Assembly (NCBI GenBank): GCA_039000515.1 | Contig: JBCFYV010011135.1 | Coordinates: forward strand, 26,925,161 to 26,989,160 | Origin: Timema cristinae | Taxonomy: Eukaryota > Arthropoda > Insecta > Phasmatodea > Timematidae | Direction: 5' to 3' | Length of the DNA: 64,000 nucleotides | Part shown: piece by piece, positions 33,680 through 45,364 of the stretch | Layout of the letters: each line of letters opens with the position of its first letter | Position numbering within the stretch: position 1 is the first letter of the stretch | Notes under the pieces: model-generated | The model's database searches: none | Told to the model about the DNA's origin: nothing | Seen by the model: only the letters and a program-made list of their open reading frames with translations | Program-made: the position numbers and the translations under genes

Positions 33680-34060
33680 AATATGATAAGGATACGACCG
33701 GTAAAAATCTATAGAAAATGTTCCCGCATTTGCTAAGAGTGTGGGGGGGATATTTTTTTTAAGGAAAAACCTCCCTAAATGCACCCTACTATGATTTGAA
33801 CTCCGAACTAACTAATAACGTGGAACCAGTCACTATGAGCTTGACGTTTGATCCGCGGTACCCACCGGTGGGAACACTGGCCAAGTCCAGGCATTCTGGG
33901 GAGGCTTTATTCCTAAATGGTCTTACTACCCCTCCTGTCGCCACACAAATAGGAGAACATTTTCTATAAAATTATATTTCCCTTATAACTTCACGTATTA
34001 TAGTTTTTGTATGTGGACAGATTGGATGGGTAGTAAGACGCGGAGCACAGTCAATATTTT
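33680..34060 (-). repeat. Decayed SINE-B-like remnants
   Basis: CTATAGAAAATGTTCCCGC and ACCCTACTATGATTTGAAC resemble SINE-B in minus orientation. GGGTAGTAAGACGCGG at 34029-34044 is a plus-strand tail remnant. Strongly diverged. Confidence 0.4.
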
Positions 34061-34194
34061 CCAAGACGGCCCCTTCGCGCTTTTGGAGAATAAATGGGCC
34101 ATTTCCTTAAAAGTGTTGTGAAAAATGTGGGGGGGGAAATCTCAACAAGTGGTATTTTGTTACGCGTCCATTTGGATGTGTCCCAACTTTTCGT

Positions 34195-34500
34195 TTTTTT
34201 ATCCACTCCCACCCCCTAAAATTAAGGGTAATTTACTGAAGGACAAAAAGAGATAACATAAATTTTTCTTAAAAATCCGCTAGAACGATTTTGATTAAAC
34301 TTTGTATCTGGACACTGTTGAACATTATAAACAAAATGGCGATCTTGATTCTCACATGGAGAAATTTCCAATTTTAATCATATCTTCGCAATTATTTGAT
34401 ACACGATAAAACTTACTATCGTAAAGTTGTAGTCCTATTAAAAATGAAAATCTTATATTTGAAATATATTTTTATAAAACCGATGGTTTTTGAGCAATAA
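34195..34500 (+). repeat. Dispersed repeat F
   Basis: CCCCTAAAATTAAGGGTAA, AAAAATCCGCTAGAACG and ATTTTGATTAAACTTTGTAT recur in inverted order and strand at 42880-43110. Old interspersed repeat of unknown class. Confidence 0.55.
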
Positions 34501-34792
34501 GCAAACGTAGTATTTTATGGAGCACTATGAAATTGAAATTTTTGTTATGCTCTTTGGTGGCCTAAGATATTCTTTTCTCAATGTTTCTTTAAGATTGTAT
34601 ATAATTTAATCTATACTCTTTGGTGAAGTGTTTTTATAAAAATGTTTATTATTTCGTTGCACAAATCTTACTTGTTTTTAGTAAACTTATCGATTTTAAA
34701 ACGAAAGAGAGAAAATCTATGCTATGCATCGTACTTTCTATTCTATATTAATATTATTACCATGCTATTTAATAAATTCTCTTACCTGTTAC

Positions 34793-35040
34793 CAGCCTCG
34801 GTGGCGTAGTTGTCTAACGCGCTTGTCGTGTTGAGCTCGCCTGCTGAGGACGGGGAGATCGAGGTTCGAATCTCAGTCGGGTGAACTGGGGGTGGTTTTT
34901 CCTTAATGGTTTTCCACTCTCCCTCCACGCAAATGCGGGTTCACTTCCTCTAATTCAAAACCTTCCCAATTCCTAATCCATTAGCGTAATTAGTACTTAA
35001 AGCGTATAACCCGAACGGGTAGTAAGACGCGGTGCTAATA
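34793..35040 (+). mobile_element. SINE-B copy with variant head
   Basis: CCTCGGTGGCGTAGTTGTCTAACGC head, B box GAGGTTCGAATCTC, well-preserved body and tail (TAACCCGAACGGGTAGTAAG). The first 40 bases differ from the usual SINE-B head, suggesting a different tRNA donor or subfamily. Confidence 0.8.
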
Positions 35041-36332
35041 TTATTTTTTTTCTTTCCTGTCGGAATGAATGTATTTCTTGCTAAACATAATGTCGATCAA
35101 ACATCGTGTTTGACAAATATCAAATGGATATTCCAACTGGTAAAATAGTGCTGTTATACTGAAGTGTCTCCGGATAACGGAAATATTGGAAGGGCACTTA
35201 ATAATATTAATTAATATACGAGGCCATCCATAAAAAGGTGCATTGATTAATTTAACGGCTAGTCTACTTCATAAAATGTAACAATGGTTATCATAGACTA
35301 TTCATAGAATATAGCAATGTTTATAACATTCTACATGCTTATTAATAAAACGTAGTAATGGTTATATTATTCTATAAGCTTGTTTATAAAATACAGCCAT
35401 GATTATATTATTCTATAGGCTTATTTATAAAATGTAGCAATGATTCTTTTAGTTTAGTGTGCCATAAATTAAAATTGTCTTCTCAGATATTTTACTGTAC
35501 GGAATATTTGATAAAATGTCGCTGATAATTGCGCTGTGCCTAATAATTAACAGGCTATGGTGTAACTTATAAGCTAGGGCCTTAGTTTAATCATTCTAGA
35601 TAAGCCTTTTATCTTTCAGGGTAGACGAAGGGTACAAGAAATAAAGAAAGCAGTTGTGATGTAAACACTGGTAATAGAATGATATCTAAAAATAATGTAA
35701 CTAAACACACCATTACGTTTAACTATGTCATTAACAGCAAGTGTTGAGGATAATTACTGTTGGCGATAGGTTGAAATCCGTTCCTTGAATGGGTGCGGGT
35801 AATGACGCGCGCACAATTAGTGCGTATAATTACTTCCCCCCTCCCCCCTTTATACTTTCACAACTCTAATTATAGTCAAAGTAGAGGCAGATGCACCAAA
35901 GGTAAAGAACTTGAGATCCCCCCACCCCCCCAAAAAAAGTGTTTAAAGGCAAATGGGGACCGAACTCTAGGTATAATGATCAGTGCGGCTGGTTACTAAT
36001 ATATAGGTCCCGGGTTAGATTCCCAGCAGTACTTTAGGATTTTGGGTTTTTTTTTTCGGAAAGGGGAAATGCCCCTATGGTCACCATAGTCTGGTTATTT
36101 AGGTTTAAGTTAGGTTTAATATTCCCCCTGGTTCCACACCAACAAAGTCAATATCATGACGTCATATCCTTGCTGTTACGACGTGTAAACAAACTCCAAG
36201 GTATACCCTGGGACCTCCATTAAACTATAGTCCCACTTTTAAATTTTGAACTTTTTTTATGAAAAAGTTTTGTACTAATTTTGTATCTCAAAGAATAAAT
36301 TTTATGCCCGTACTAGTTTTGGATAGTTAACA
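35041..36332. other. Spacer, no gene supported
   Basis: Contains loosely repeated ATAAAATGTAGCAATG/GTTATATTATTCTATA words around 35270-35450, a decayed short tandem repeat. Confidence 0.35.
35985..36050 (+). repeat. tRNA-like head remnant
   Basis: GTGCGGCTGGTTACTAATA then GGTCCCGGGTTAGATTCCC, resembling the remnant at 39150 on the other strand. Confidence 0.3.
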
Positions 36333-36626
36333 TATTATTATTATTAGTACCGCGTCTTACTACCCGTTCGGGTTATACGCACTTACGTTAATGTGTAATG
36401 GTAGGGTGATTGTGAGATGAAATGGAGGACCTACAGTTTAACGTGGGATCCGAACCACGGTGGAGGCCTGGCATTCCACACATTCACAAGTTGTGATTAA
36501 TACACGTCTTGTCAGAGGTAGAAGGAAGGGTTTAGTAATCAGATAAATCTGTGTTGGGACCGAGGCTTGAACCCCGGACTCCCAGCACAGAAGTCTGACA
36601 CCTTACCCCAAGACCACCAGGTCACC
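36333..36626 (-). mobile_element. SINE-A copy with TSD
   Basis: Complete long-subtype copy between GTTAACATAT at the left and GTTAACATAT at the right. Confidence 0.9.
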
Positions 36627-37922
36627 CGTTAACATATCAAAGTAGGTACTCCACATTAGTATTTTTTTAATGTTCTTATCTTGATGATCAGTACCCAAAT
36701 TTTGATGTAATTACATAATATTTTTGTACATATATATAGTTATTTTAATGCGATGTCTTACATATGTTATGATGACCAGAAATTTTAAGAAAAACTAAGA
36801 CAAAAATATTCCATAAATGCAACTAATGTTTAATATTACCTAAAAAAAAAGCGATATCCACGCGCTACTACGTGTTTTAACATATTGTTCCAACACATTC
36901 ATCATTCCTTTGATTATAATTGTTTCATGGCTAACCTGACTTAATTAATACTCGTGTCAAAAAGTTCATAAAAAAGTTATATATATATATATATATAATG
37001 TTATCTGGGAAAGCTATTTACACAACATATGTAAAATATAATTTTTCACTTGTATACAAAACAAAATTTCATGTTAAACCTTTTAAATCTGTACTAATAC
37101 ATTCAAGACAGGATTATTTAAATGGTTTAAAAATTTTACTATCTTCAATCACCAAAAAATGCATTAATGGTGGACAAAAAAGTTGTACAAAAATATTAAC
37201 TCAAAATGAACACTTTGACATGAATATATATATTTATTTATATATTATAAAAAGAAATCGTAATACTAAAACATTACCTCATAGTAGAAAAATGTACATT
37301 ATTAATAAAAATTTATTCATTAGAAAAATTTTAATCTCAAAAGTGGTACTACTGCAATAACTTGTAGTGACAACTTTGAAATACTAATAATTACTAAAAA
37401 CTGTTACAGATAGAAAAAAAAAATTCTTTATGTAACAAAACGGTACAAAAATAGTACTTAACTTTGGCATTAAAAAAAAGTTCAAAATTCAAAAGTGGTA
37501 CTACCCTGGGCCACATTCTGTTCCCACGGATAGAAGTCTACATACAGGGGTAATTTATATATAGGTCACCTTGACTTTCAGTTAAAAATACGGTAAAAAC
37601 CTTTGGTAACCGAATTAAAAGGAGGCTGAACCGTTTTGAATAGTTAAAAGGTACCTACGTAAATCCTTTATTTGGCAGTCCAGCTACCGAAAAAAAAACA
37701 TACATAAACCAAAATACAGTTAGCTGTTTCGGATACGGAAGGTTTTACTGTAGTTTTATTTATGTACATTAACATACAGGATGCCAATTATTGTAACTAC
37801 GACATTGCCCGTTTGAAGGGGACCACAGTTACATTTATTTAAGTTATTTAAAAAAAAAATGACACATGGATACTAAAATAAAACCCTGGACCTTTGAGGG
37901 TAATTCTTCTTTCATACTTTTT
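36627..37922. other. AT-rich spacer, no gene supported
   Basis: A 120-codon open frame at 36998-37360 is Lys/Ile/Asn/Tyr-rich as expected for chance AT-rich sequence, with no recognisable motif. TCAAAAGTGGTACTAC occurs twice (37337 and 37491). Confidence 0.4.
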
Positions 37923-38165
37923 TTTAGCACCGCATCTTACTACCTGTTAAGGTTATACGCTTATGTACTAATTATGCTAAGGAGTTAGGGATGAGTAAGG
38001 TTGATTTTAAAGAAAATGTACCTACATTTGTGTGAAGAAAGGGTGTGAAAATATTAAAGATAAAACCACCCTCATTATGTCAAGGCCAAGATTCGAACCT
38101 CAACCCCTCCCATCACTGGAAAAACCGACTATATCTGCATGGTATTTAATCTACGTGACCACTGA
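37923..38165 (-). mobile_element. SINE-B copy, diverged
   Basis: Tail complement AGCACCGCATCTTACTACC, CGCTTATGTACTAATTATGC, body and AAGATTCGAACCTCAACCC. Confidence 0.7.
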
Positions 38166-38300
38166 TAAGGATGTCCTGTTATCCAATTAGTAAATATCTA
38201 GGAGCTAGGGCTGGGTGTGTAGTATTAGACGTTCTGTCCTAGGTTAAGTTAGTTTGTAAGTCCTGCTATCCAAATAGTAAATATTAAGGACCAAGGTCTG
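38166..38300 (+). repeat. Repeat G, about 1.5 units
   Basis: CTGTTATCCAATTAGTAAAT and CTGCTATCCAAATAGTAAAT are about 90 bases apart. Between them lies the GTGTAGTATTAGACGTTCTG block shared with 26765 and 33296. It looks like a decayed tandem repeat. Confidence 0.5.
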
Positions 38301-38756
38301 TATGAATTTATTAAATTATTTTGTAAGTGATGAGATGATATAAATTGAAATATGAAGTAATCTCACCGACAAAAAAACCACAACTAGTTGATGGGAATTA
38401 GGTCGGCGTCTAAACACGACGCCTTAACGCTCTCGACCAGTTTTCAAAGTTCTACGTCCCAGGAAATTGTGTTCGAAAGTGATTTCTCCTCAAGAGAGGA
38501 GAGGGTGATAGAAAGGGAGTGGGCGGCGCGGGGGGGGGGGGGGCTACAAGTTTAACCGAAAACATGTCTTTGTGTAGTCAGTTAGTTACAAGACACAATT
38601 GCCCTGAACAATTCCTCCAAAGTTTAGTGAGCTGGAGAGAGTTTAGAGGAGTTGAAAACAGGGAAAGGGTATAGCCCCCCCCCCCCCTTTGAGCGATTGA
38701 GAAATAAAGGAGACAACTTTCATGTGTATGTGTCGCGAGGTTCACATTGGTTTATA
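38301..38756. other. Spacer, nothing firm
   Basis: Poly-G and poly-C runs. CTTAACGCTCTCGACC near 38424 may be a SINE-B head remnant. Confidence 0.3.
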
Positions 38757-38943
38757 AAGGTTACGTTTAAAGGAAATGTACCCACATTTGCGTAATGGTA
38801 GAGTGAAAAACTGTTCTGAGGAACCCCCCCCCCCTTCTCCCTCAGTTAGCCCAACCGAGATTCGAACCTTTATCTTCCCGTCATTGGTAGTCTAGTCTTC
38901 TGCGAGAGTAGCGCCTTAGACTATGCGACCACCGAAACGGGTC
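38757..38943 (-). mobile_element. SINE-B copy, tail lost
   Basis: Body GGAAATGTACCCACATTTGCG, C run, B-box complement GAGATTCGAACCTTTATC, head complement ending GACCACCGAAACGGG. Confidence 0.75.
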
Positions 38944-39989
38944 TCAAATCAGGTTATGCAAAGAGTCAGCCCGCAATCAAACCCATCGCTATTATAGTGC
39001 CAACATTCGCGGATCGAGGGTGTCACGTGGTCAGCACAACGAACATTCCTGTCGTTAATCTCAGTTTTCTAGAACCCGGAACCACTACTTATTCCGTTCA
39101 AGTATAACTCCTCGTTCGTCCCCACGATCCCGTTTCTAGTCACAGAAATATCCGGAAGCCCTGGGAATCGAACCCGGTACCTCCGGGTCTGTAACCAGGA
39201 ACGCTAACCACCTAGGTGTAATTGAAAGGATCGATCAGCCGTATTTACATGACAGAAACTGTATAAAGAACTTTTCAAACTTCTGGCGAGACAAGTCACA
39301 TCACTTAGCGAGGGGAGGGAACAAGGAAAAAGGGGGGGGGGGCTTATTTTGATTCCAACGACGCTGGCGTTTTCGGAGAGGTATGTTATTACATGGTTGG
39401 CGTACCTGATGACACGCGGTGCGCAGTGACTTTAAAAAAAGCGTGCATCATACGTCGATCAACTCTGTGACACAGTCAGCTAGAAATAGTAAATTTACAC
39501 CAACAATATTACACGTGGATCATTTCTGATTTAACATTAATGGAGATAAAGAGTTAATAGAAGTTATTAATAATGAACATTGTTCAAATATTAAATGATA
39601 TTTTGATAAAAACTGTATTGAAAAGGCCGTTATTTTGACCATTTTAGAATGTCTTCACAGATAAGAACTGTGCACAAATCTTCATTCTGTCATAACAGGG
39701 ACATACTGTAGTTATTAACAAGAAACTTTGTCGCTTTGTCCCCCATTGTCACCGCGGAAAATGTCGAGTAATCATTCAAATACGAATGTACTGCACACAT
39801 TTCTTGTCTTTTCCTTTCCCTTTTACTCCCAAACCTCGCGCGAGCTGAGTTGGGCCTCTGCTATGAATCTTAACCTCATGTGTTCATTTCATACATATAT
39901 TAAGTCAAGGCAACATCTATTCTTTCCTGGGAAAGACAAACTGTTCTCGTTATTTAAAAAGTTTGTCACCAAATGCTGCCATGCTCATG
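38944..39989. other. Spacer, no gene supported
   Basis: Contains the tRNA-like remnant at 39150. An open frame at 39728-40051 runs into repeat D and has no recognisable domain. Confidence 0.35.
39150..39235 (-). repeat. tRNA-like sequence, SINE head remnant
   Basis: On the minus strand: GGTGGTTAGCGTTCCTGG followed by GTACCGGGTTCGATTCCC, matching A- and B-box patterns. No acceptor-stem pairing could be found, so it is not called a tRNA gene. Confidence 0.35.
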
Positions 39990-40130
39990 ACAGATATTCA
40001 ACAACTGCTGATATTAGCATGTGGAGAAAACTAAACTTTATGATTCTATAGAAGAAATATTTGATTTAGTTTGGCCAAAAGATGTTTGTGCTATAAAAAC
40101 TGCAAAATTAATGCACTAAACTCGTGCTCA
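39990..40130 (+). repeat. Repeat D copy
   Basis: GACAGATATTCAACAACTGC arm followed by GTGGAGAAAACTAAACTTTATG and CTATAAAAACTGCAAAATTA. Confidence 0.6.
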
Positions 40131-40219
40131 CTAGCACCCCGCCTTAAGACATGAATGTTAAAATAACATGAATGCACAAAACATTACAAATATGTATTTT
40201 ACCGTAAACGTTGATAGCA

Positions 40220-40220
<1 letters not shown>

Positions 40221-40252
<32 letters not shown>
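40221..40252 (+). repeat. ATT microsatellite
   Basis: About ten ATT units, not attached to a recognisable SINE tail. Confidence 0.8.
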
Positions 40253-40342
40253 TAGGTTTAGGTGGTTATCAAATTTAAATGCTGCAGGTAACACAACCTG
40301 AGAGTCCGTGAAATTAAATCTTGTAACCTTTCTACGCTTCAC

Positions 40343-40498
40343 ATAATGTTCTTCCTATGAACATTGGACTGTAGTAACTTTTCTAGCTGTCAGATAAGGT
40401 TCTTCCTATAAACATTGGACTGTAGTATCTTTTATAGCTGTCAGATAAGCTTCTTTCTATGAACATTGGACTGTAGTTAACTTTTATCTAGTTGTCCA
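40343..40498 (-). repeat. Satellite C, three inverted copies
   Basis: GAACATTGGACTGTAGTAAC, then CTAGCTGTCAGATAAGGTTC: the reverse complement of the array at 14.55-15.7 kb. Copies are more diverged than in that array. Confidence 0.85.
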
Positions 40499-40805
40499 GG
40501 ATAGAACTTTCACTTTGTATAACGTGAAGCGAACAACGTGTTCCTTAACAGCCAATCACGTCACGAGCAACATCAACACGGCTATTTAGTACTTCGTTTG
40601 TTTATAGTGTGCAGAAGCCTTCTTTGGTAGACATGACTGCATACCAAGACAAGCTCGGTTTCAGATTGTAATAAAACGACTCGCTCTTTTGGTTTCACTT
40701 GTCGATGCATTTGCTTTATTTTTTATTTATTTTTTCAGCATCATGGGTTGACGTATGAATTCAGTAATATTGGATGAAAAAACTTTTTAAATTAAGATAA
40801 AAAGT
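40499..40805. other. Spacer, nothing firm
   Basis: CAGCCAATCACGTCACGAGC near 40550 weakly resembles the promoter-like patch at 12820. No gene found. Confidence 0.3.
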
Positions 40806-40970
40806 TGGTCATTAAATTCCAGGACACCTTTGACAGATATTCAACAACTGTTGATATCACCGTGTAAAGAAAATTAAGCTCTATGTTTCTAATGGAACAG
40901 CGCTTTATTTAATTTGAACATAAAAAAATATGTTTCTATAAAAACTGCAAAATCAATTATATTTTCTCGC
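40806..40970 (+). repeat. Repeat D copy
   Basis: GGTCATTAAATTCCAGGACAC, GACAGATATTCAACAACTG and TTGATATCACCGTGTAAAG followed by the usual flank. It matches the right half of the 7117-7375 copy. Confidence 0.65.
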
Positions 40971-41202
40971 ATTTTACCCTCCCCCTTCCCCAAATTAACT
41001 CCAAATGACTAGTAACCCAATTGAAGTTTTAATCCTCTACCCCCGTTAGACTTTGAACAAAGGTCTTTAAAGGGGTATTTTAGTAATTGTAAGAAATTTA
41101 GTAAGGTCCTTTCTTTTACTTTTCGTTCATTAATTCATAACGAGTCGTACTAGGGCGAAAAACCATTCACGCCCTCCCCTCCCTCCCTCCCCCTTTTTTT
41201 TT

Positions 41203-41438
41203 TGCACCACGTTTAACCGACAATTCATTTTTTTCTTACGAAAATATATTTACTGTGCTCTTGAGACTAGGATGGTTGAATTTAGAGTAAGAGTAGTGTA
41301 TCCAAATTTGCGTGGCGGGCCAAATGAAAAACTATTTTGAACAAAACAATCCTAACTACACCCGACAATGATTCAAACCCCGTTCTCGCCAGTTTAACAC
41401 TAGAGTGACGCCTTAGACCATGCTGCCACTGAAGTGAG
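41203..41438 (-). mobile_element. SINE-B copy, diverged
   Basis: Tail complement TTTGCACCACGTTTAACC, body CAAATTTGCGTGGCGGG, B-box complement AATGATTCAAACCCCG, head complement CTGCCACTGAAG. Confidence 0.65.
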
Positions 41439-41469
41439 TATCAGTAAGCCGTCCAATTCAATTCATACC

Positions 41470-41938
41470 ATCTCAGCTTTGCTTCCTCTACTATATCATG
41501 TACTCCAACATCCTCATTACATGTCCATACCTTCTCAGTCTTGCTTCCTCTACTATCTCATGTACTCCAACATCCTCATTACATGTCCATACCTTCTCAA
41601 TCTTGCTTCCTCTACTATCTCATGTACTCCAACATCCTCATAACATGTCCATATCATCTCAGTCTTGCTTCCTCTACTATCTCATGTACTCCAACATCCT
41701 CATTACATGTCCATACCTTCTCAATCTTGCTTCCTCTACTATCTCATGTACTCCAACATCCTCATTACATGTCCATATCATCTCAGTCTTGCTTCCTCTA
41801 CTATCTCATGTACTCCAACATCCTCATTACATGTCCATACCTTCTCAGTCTTGCTTCCTCTACTATCTCATGTACTCCAACATCCTCATAACATGTCCAT
41901 ATCATCTCAGTCTTGCTTCCTCTACTATCTCATGTATC
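41470..41938 (+). repeat. 62-bp minisatellite x about 7.5
   Basis: Unit TCATGTACTCCAACATCCTC, ATTACATGTCCATACCTTCT, CAGTCTTGCTTCCTCTACTATC. Two subtypes (CATACCTTCTCA and CATATCATCTCA) alternate irregularly. The overlapping open frames it creates are artefacts of the pyrimidine-rich repeat. Confidence 0.95.
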
Positions 41939-42128
41939 CCCACTCTTCCCCTGATAGCTTCATATCTAATCCTGTTTCTCCACGTAAAGATCCACCCTTA
42001 ATCTAGAGGCAGAACAATTTCCACGATCACAATACTCTCACTATACCGGTATGAGAAAGAACGAAAAAAAAATTTAAAGAGAGGAGTCGAATCCTAATTA
42101 GGCCTATATTATCTAGAATAACAAAAGG

Positions 42129-42412
42129 GGTGACCTGGTGGTCTAGGGGTAAGGTGTCGGACTTCTGTGTTGGGGTCCGGAGTTCAATCCTCGGTCCCGG
42201 CACAGATTTATCTGATTACCAAACCCTTCCTTCACCTCTGACAAAACGTGTATTAATCACAACTTGTGAATGTGGGGAATGCCAGGCCTCCACCGTGGTT
42301 CGGATTCCACGTTAAACTGTAGGTCCTCCATTTCATCTCACAATCACCCTACCATTACACATTAGTGAAAGTGCGTATAACCCGAACGGGTAGTAAGACG
42401 TGGTGCTAATAA
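42129..42412 (+). mobile_element. SINE-A copy with TSD
   Basis: Complete, long subtype, between AATAACAAAAGG at the left and ATAACAAAAGG after the AAT run. Confidence 0.9.
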
Positions 42413-42612
42413 TAATAATAACAAAAGGCTTAATGATTCAAGCATTCCATCTAAAAATAAAAAAATAAAGAAAAATAAAAAAATTGTCCTTTGTACCACA
42501 CAAACTTTCCCTGTCGTGTTTCTTAAAATATACATTTAATTAAAACTCGTAAGATTTCTGAAACGAAATAATATACATTGTTGTAGAAACACTACACCAA
42601 AGATCATAAATG

Positions 42613-42618
<6 letters not shown>

Positions 42619-42647
<29 letters not shown>

Positions 42648-42779
42648 GCACCGCGTCTTACTAACTGTTCGGGTTATACGCACTTACGCTAATGTGTAAT
42701 AGTAGGGTGATTGCGAGATGAAATGGAGGACCTACAGTTTAACGCGGAATCCGAACCACGGTGGTGGCCTGGCATTCCA
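42619..42779 (-). mobile_element. SINE-A copy, 5'-truncated, with TSD
   Basis: Minus-strand tail and 3' body only, ending at GGCATTCCAC, yet flanked by CATAAATGAAGTA on both sides. The truncation therefore happened at insertion, as expected for target-primed reverse transcription. Confidence 0.9.
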
Positions 42780-42879
42780 CCATAAATGAAGTAATAAACA
42801 CTGTTGTAGAAACAATGAGACAAGAGGAATATCTTTAGTCCACCAAAGAGCATAAGAATCAAATAGTTGCGAAGATAGT

Positions 42880-43110
42880 ATCTAAAGTGTAAATTTCTGC
42901 TTATGTAAAGTACCCTTAAAATGATTTTCAGGTGAAAATCAAAATCTTAATTTTGTTAAATCGTACCTCGATACAAAGTTTAATCAAAATCGTTATCATT
43001 GATTTTATTAAAATCCGCTCTATATCTTTTTGCCCATCAGTAAGCTACCATTAATTTTAGGGCTAGATATCCGAATCCAAAACCCCCATGGGGTAAACCT
43101 TATGAAAACC
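42880..43110 (-). repeat. Dispersed repeat F
   Basis: ATACAAAGTTTAATCAAAAT, AAAATCCGCTCTATATC and TACCATTAATTTTAGGG are the complement of the 34195-34500 copy. Confidence 0.55.
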
Positions 43111-43674
43111 TTAGATACCAAGTTTTGGTCCAATCGGTAAAATGATTTTGGCTCTAGTCAGATAAGGACAAACGGCATCGCAAAAATCACATTTTTTTTT
43201 GTTTCATTAAGGTTATGAAAGATCGACATTTATTAAAAGCTAGAGTTCAATTTTTTTTTAAAAGATAACAATACTTCTTCCTCCGAGGACTTGTGTGGTT
43301 TTTTAACTAAACTCTTCTGTAGTCTCAATAGTTATTAAACACAAGAGGATCGTGAATATTTTATAAAGTATTCATTAGCAATGCTGGAGGGTCATTAATT
43401 GTCTTATTACTAAGCGCACCACTAAGAGTTAAAGTATAATGCGCGGAATACTAATTAGTTATTAGACACACCGAAATTTCGTGAGACGTGTTTATTTTAC
43501 GAACTTTCACTTAAAGCATTCATTAAAAATGTCTATTGAAATGTTTTTAAATCATATCATAGCATTTTCGGATTCTTAATATATGGTCTATTGAATCTTA
43601 TTATGTAATTTTGATTACTTTACCTTTAAAAATATTCGAATCATGGTCAATTTTTTTTTTTTATTTAATGAAGA
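43111..43674. other. AT-rich spacer, nothing recognised
   Basis: No gene or repeat identified. Confidence 0.35.
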
Positions 43675-44275
43675 GGTTTGAATTGGGAGTGGGTAGCTAT
43701 CACTTCTGAAGCAGATATTTGTAAATAATATTATATTCAGCAGAATACAAGAGTTTAGTTGTAAAATACACATTCCTGGTGAGACTGCAACTAGACTGGA
43801 GAGGGTTGCGTTGGGAGGGGTAGCTATTACTTCTGAAGCAGATATTTGTAAATCAATATTATATTCAGCAGAATACATGAGTTTAGTTGTAAAATACACA
43901 TTCCTGGTGAGACTGCAACTAGACTGGAGAGGGTTGTGTTGGGAGGGGGTAGCTATTACTTCTGAAGCAGATATTTGTAAATCAATATTATATTCAGCAG
44001 AATACAAGAGTTTAGTTATAAAATACACATTCCTGGTGAGACTGCAACTAGACTGGAGAGGGTTGCGTTGGGAGGGGGTAGCTATTACTTCTGAAGAAGA
44101 TATTTGTAAATCAATATTATATTCAGCAGAATACAAGAGCTTAGTTGTAAAATACACATTCCTGATGAGACTGCAACTAGGTTGGAGAGGGTTGCGTTGG
44201 GAGGGGGTAGCTATTACTTCTGAAGTAGATATTTGTAAATCAATATTATATTCAGCAGAATACAAGAGTTTTTGA
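43675..44275 (+). repeat. 129-bp minisatellite x about 4.7
   Basis: TAGCTATTACTTCTGAAGCA recurs at 43821, 43950, 44079 and 44208 (spacing 129, or 43 codons), with a first copy 127 bases earlier. Because the period is a multiple of three, frames stay open on both strands. No start context, splice signals or domain support a gene. Confidence 0.9.
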
Positions 44276-44279
44276 TCAT

Positions 44280-44849
44280 ATTTTTAGGTCATTTTTTTTA
44301 AGTTAAAGGTTTTATTTATACTTAGCTCTTTTTATTGGTAATTATTTGATAAATTTTAGGTCAACAAAGCCTGGGTTGGGTGCTGGTGATAACCCATTCG
44401 TGTATAGCTCCAAAAAAAAAGTAATTAAAAATTATCTTGAACAAATGTAAATTCAATTTAGCCCAGATTAAAATAAAAAAAGGTGTCGAGATAATTACAT
44501 TGTTTAGTTGTTTTGTAAGACCCCCCTAAATGCAACATGTTTATTTTCGAAGCCACCTTCTCCATTCAACACCGCAATTCTCTTCTGGAATACTTTTGGA
44601 ATCTGAAAAACGTATTTAACGGTCGTTGATTTCCAACAAAGATCGGTTCATGTGTACTGACCAATCATATCATTCGACCCATACTGCGTAGTTTCTAAAC
44701 AATAGAACATCAGAGGTTACGTCAAATGTGGAAAAGAGATATGAGGGATATTATGTGATGAAAAAAAAGGGGGTAGGGGGCCTTGGTCACGTGACAAACG
44801 CCGAGCCCTATATATATTGTATAGAGAGAAATATTTTCCAGTATTATTT
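44280..44849. other. AT-rich spacer, nothing recognised
   Basis: Contains GGTCACGTGAC near 44786. No supported gene. Confidence 0.35.
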
Positions 44850-44868
44850 ATTTAGCAGCGTGTCTTAC

Positions 44869-44903
<35 letters not shown>

Positions 44904-45316
44904 GCACCGCGTCTTACTACCCATTCGGGTTATACGCACTTACGCTAATGTGTAATGGTAGGTTGATTGTGAGATTAAATGAAGGACCTACAGTTTAACG
45001 TGGGATCCGAACCACGGTGGAGGCCTGGCATTCCACACATTCACAAGATGTCTTGTCAGAGGTGAAGGAAGGGTTTGTAGCGTGTCTTACTACCCGTTCG
45101 GGTTATCGCTTAAGTACTAATTACGCTAATGGGCTAGGAAGGAAGGTTGAACTTAAAGTGAACCCGAATTCGCATGAAGGAAAAGTGGAAAAACATTTAG
45201 GGAAAACCTACCCCTGTTCATCCGACCGAGATTATAATCTCTCTCCCCCGGTCCTCGGCAATCTAGCTCAACATGAAACTAGTGCGTTAGTCAACTACTC
45301 AACCGAGGCGGGTAAT
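44850..45316 (-). mobile_element. SINE-B copy interrupted by SINE-A
   Basis: Tail complement begins AGCAGCGTGTCTTACC, is split by a SINE-A, and resumes TAGCGTGTCTTACTACCCG with body and a head ending CAACCGAGGCGGG. Confidence 0.8.
44869..45075 (-). mobile_element. SINE-A, 5'-truncated, nested in SINE-B
   Basis: Runs from the ATT repeat to GAAGGAAGGGTTTG. The repeated AGCGTGTCTTAC on both sides is the TSD, derived from the SINE-B tail. Short subtype. Confidence 0.85.
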
Positions 45317-45364
45317 TTTTCAAGTAAATTTTCAGAAAATTTCCAATTTTTTTTTAGACCATGA

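Noticed and set aside
36998..37360. 120-codon open frame
   Set aside because: Lys/Ile/Asn/Tyr composition is what chance gives in such AT-rich DNA; no motif.
41434..42006. Open frames up to 167 codons
   Set aside because: Created by the 62-bp pyrimidine-rich minisatellite, open in overlapping frames.
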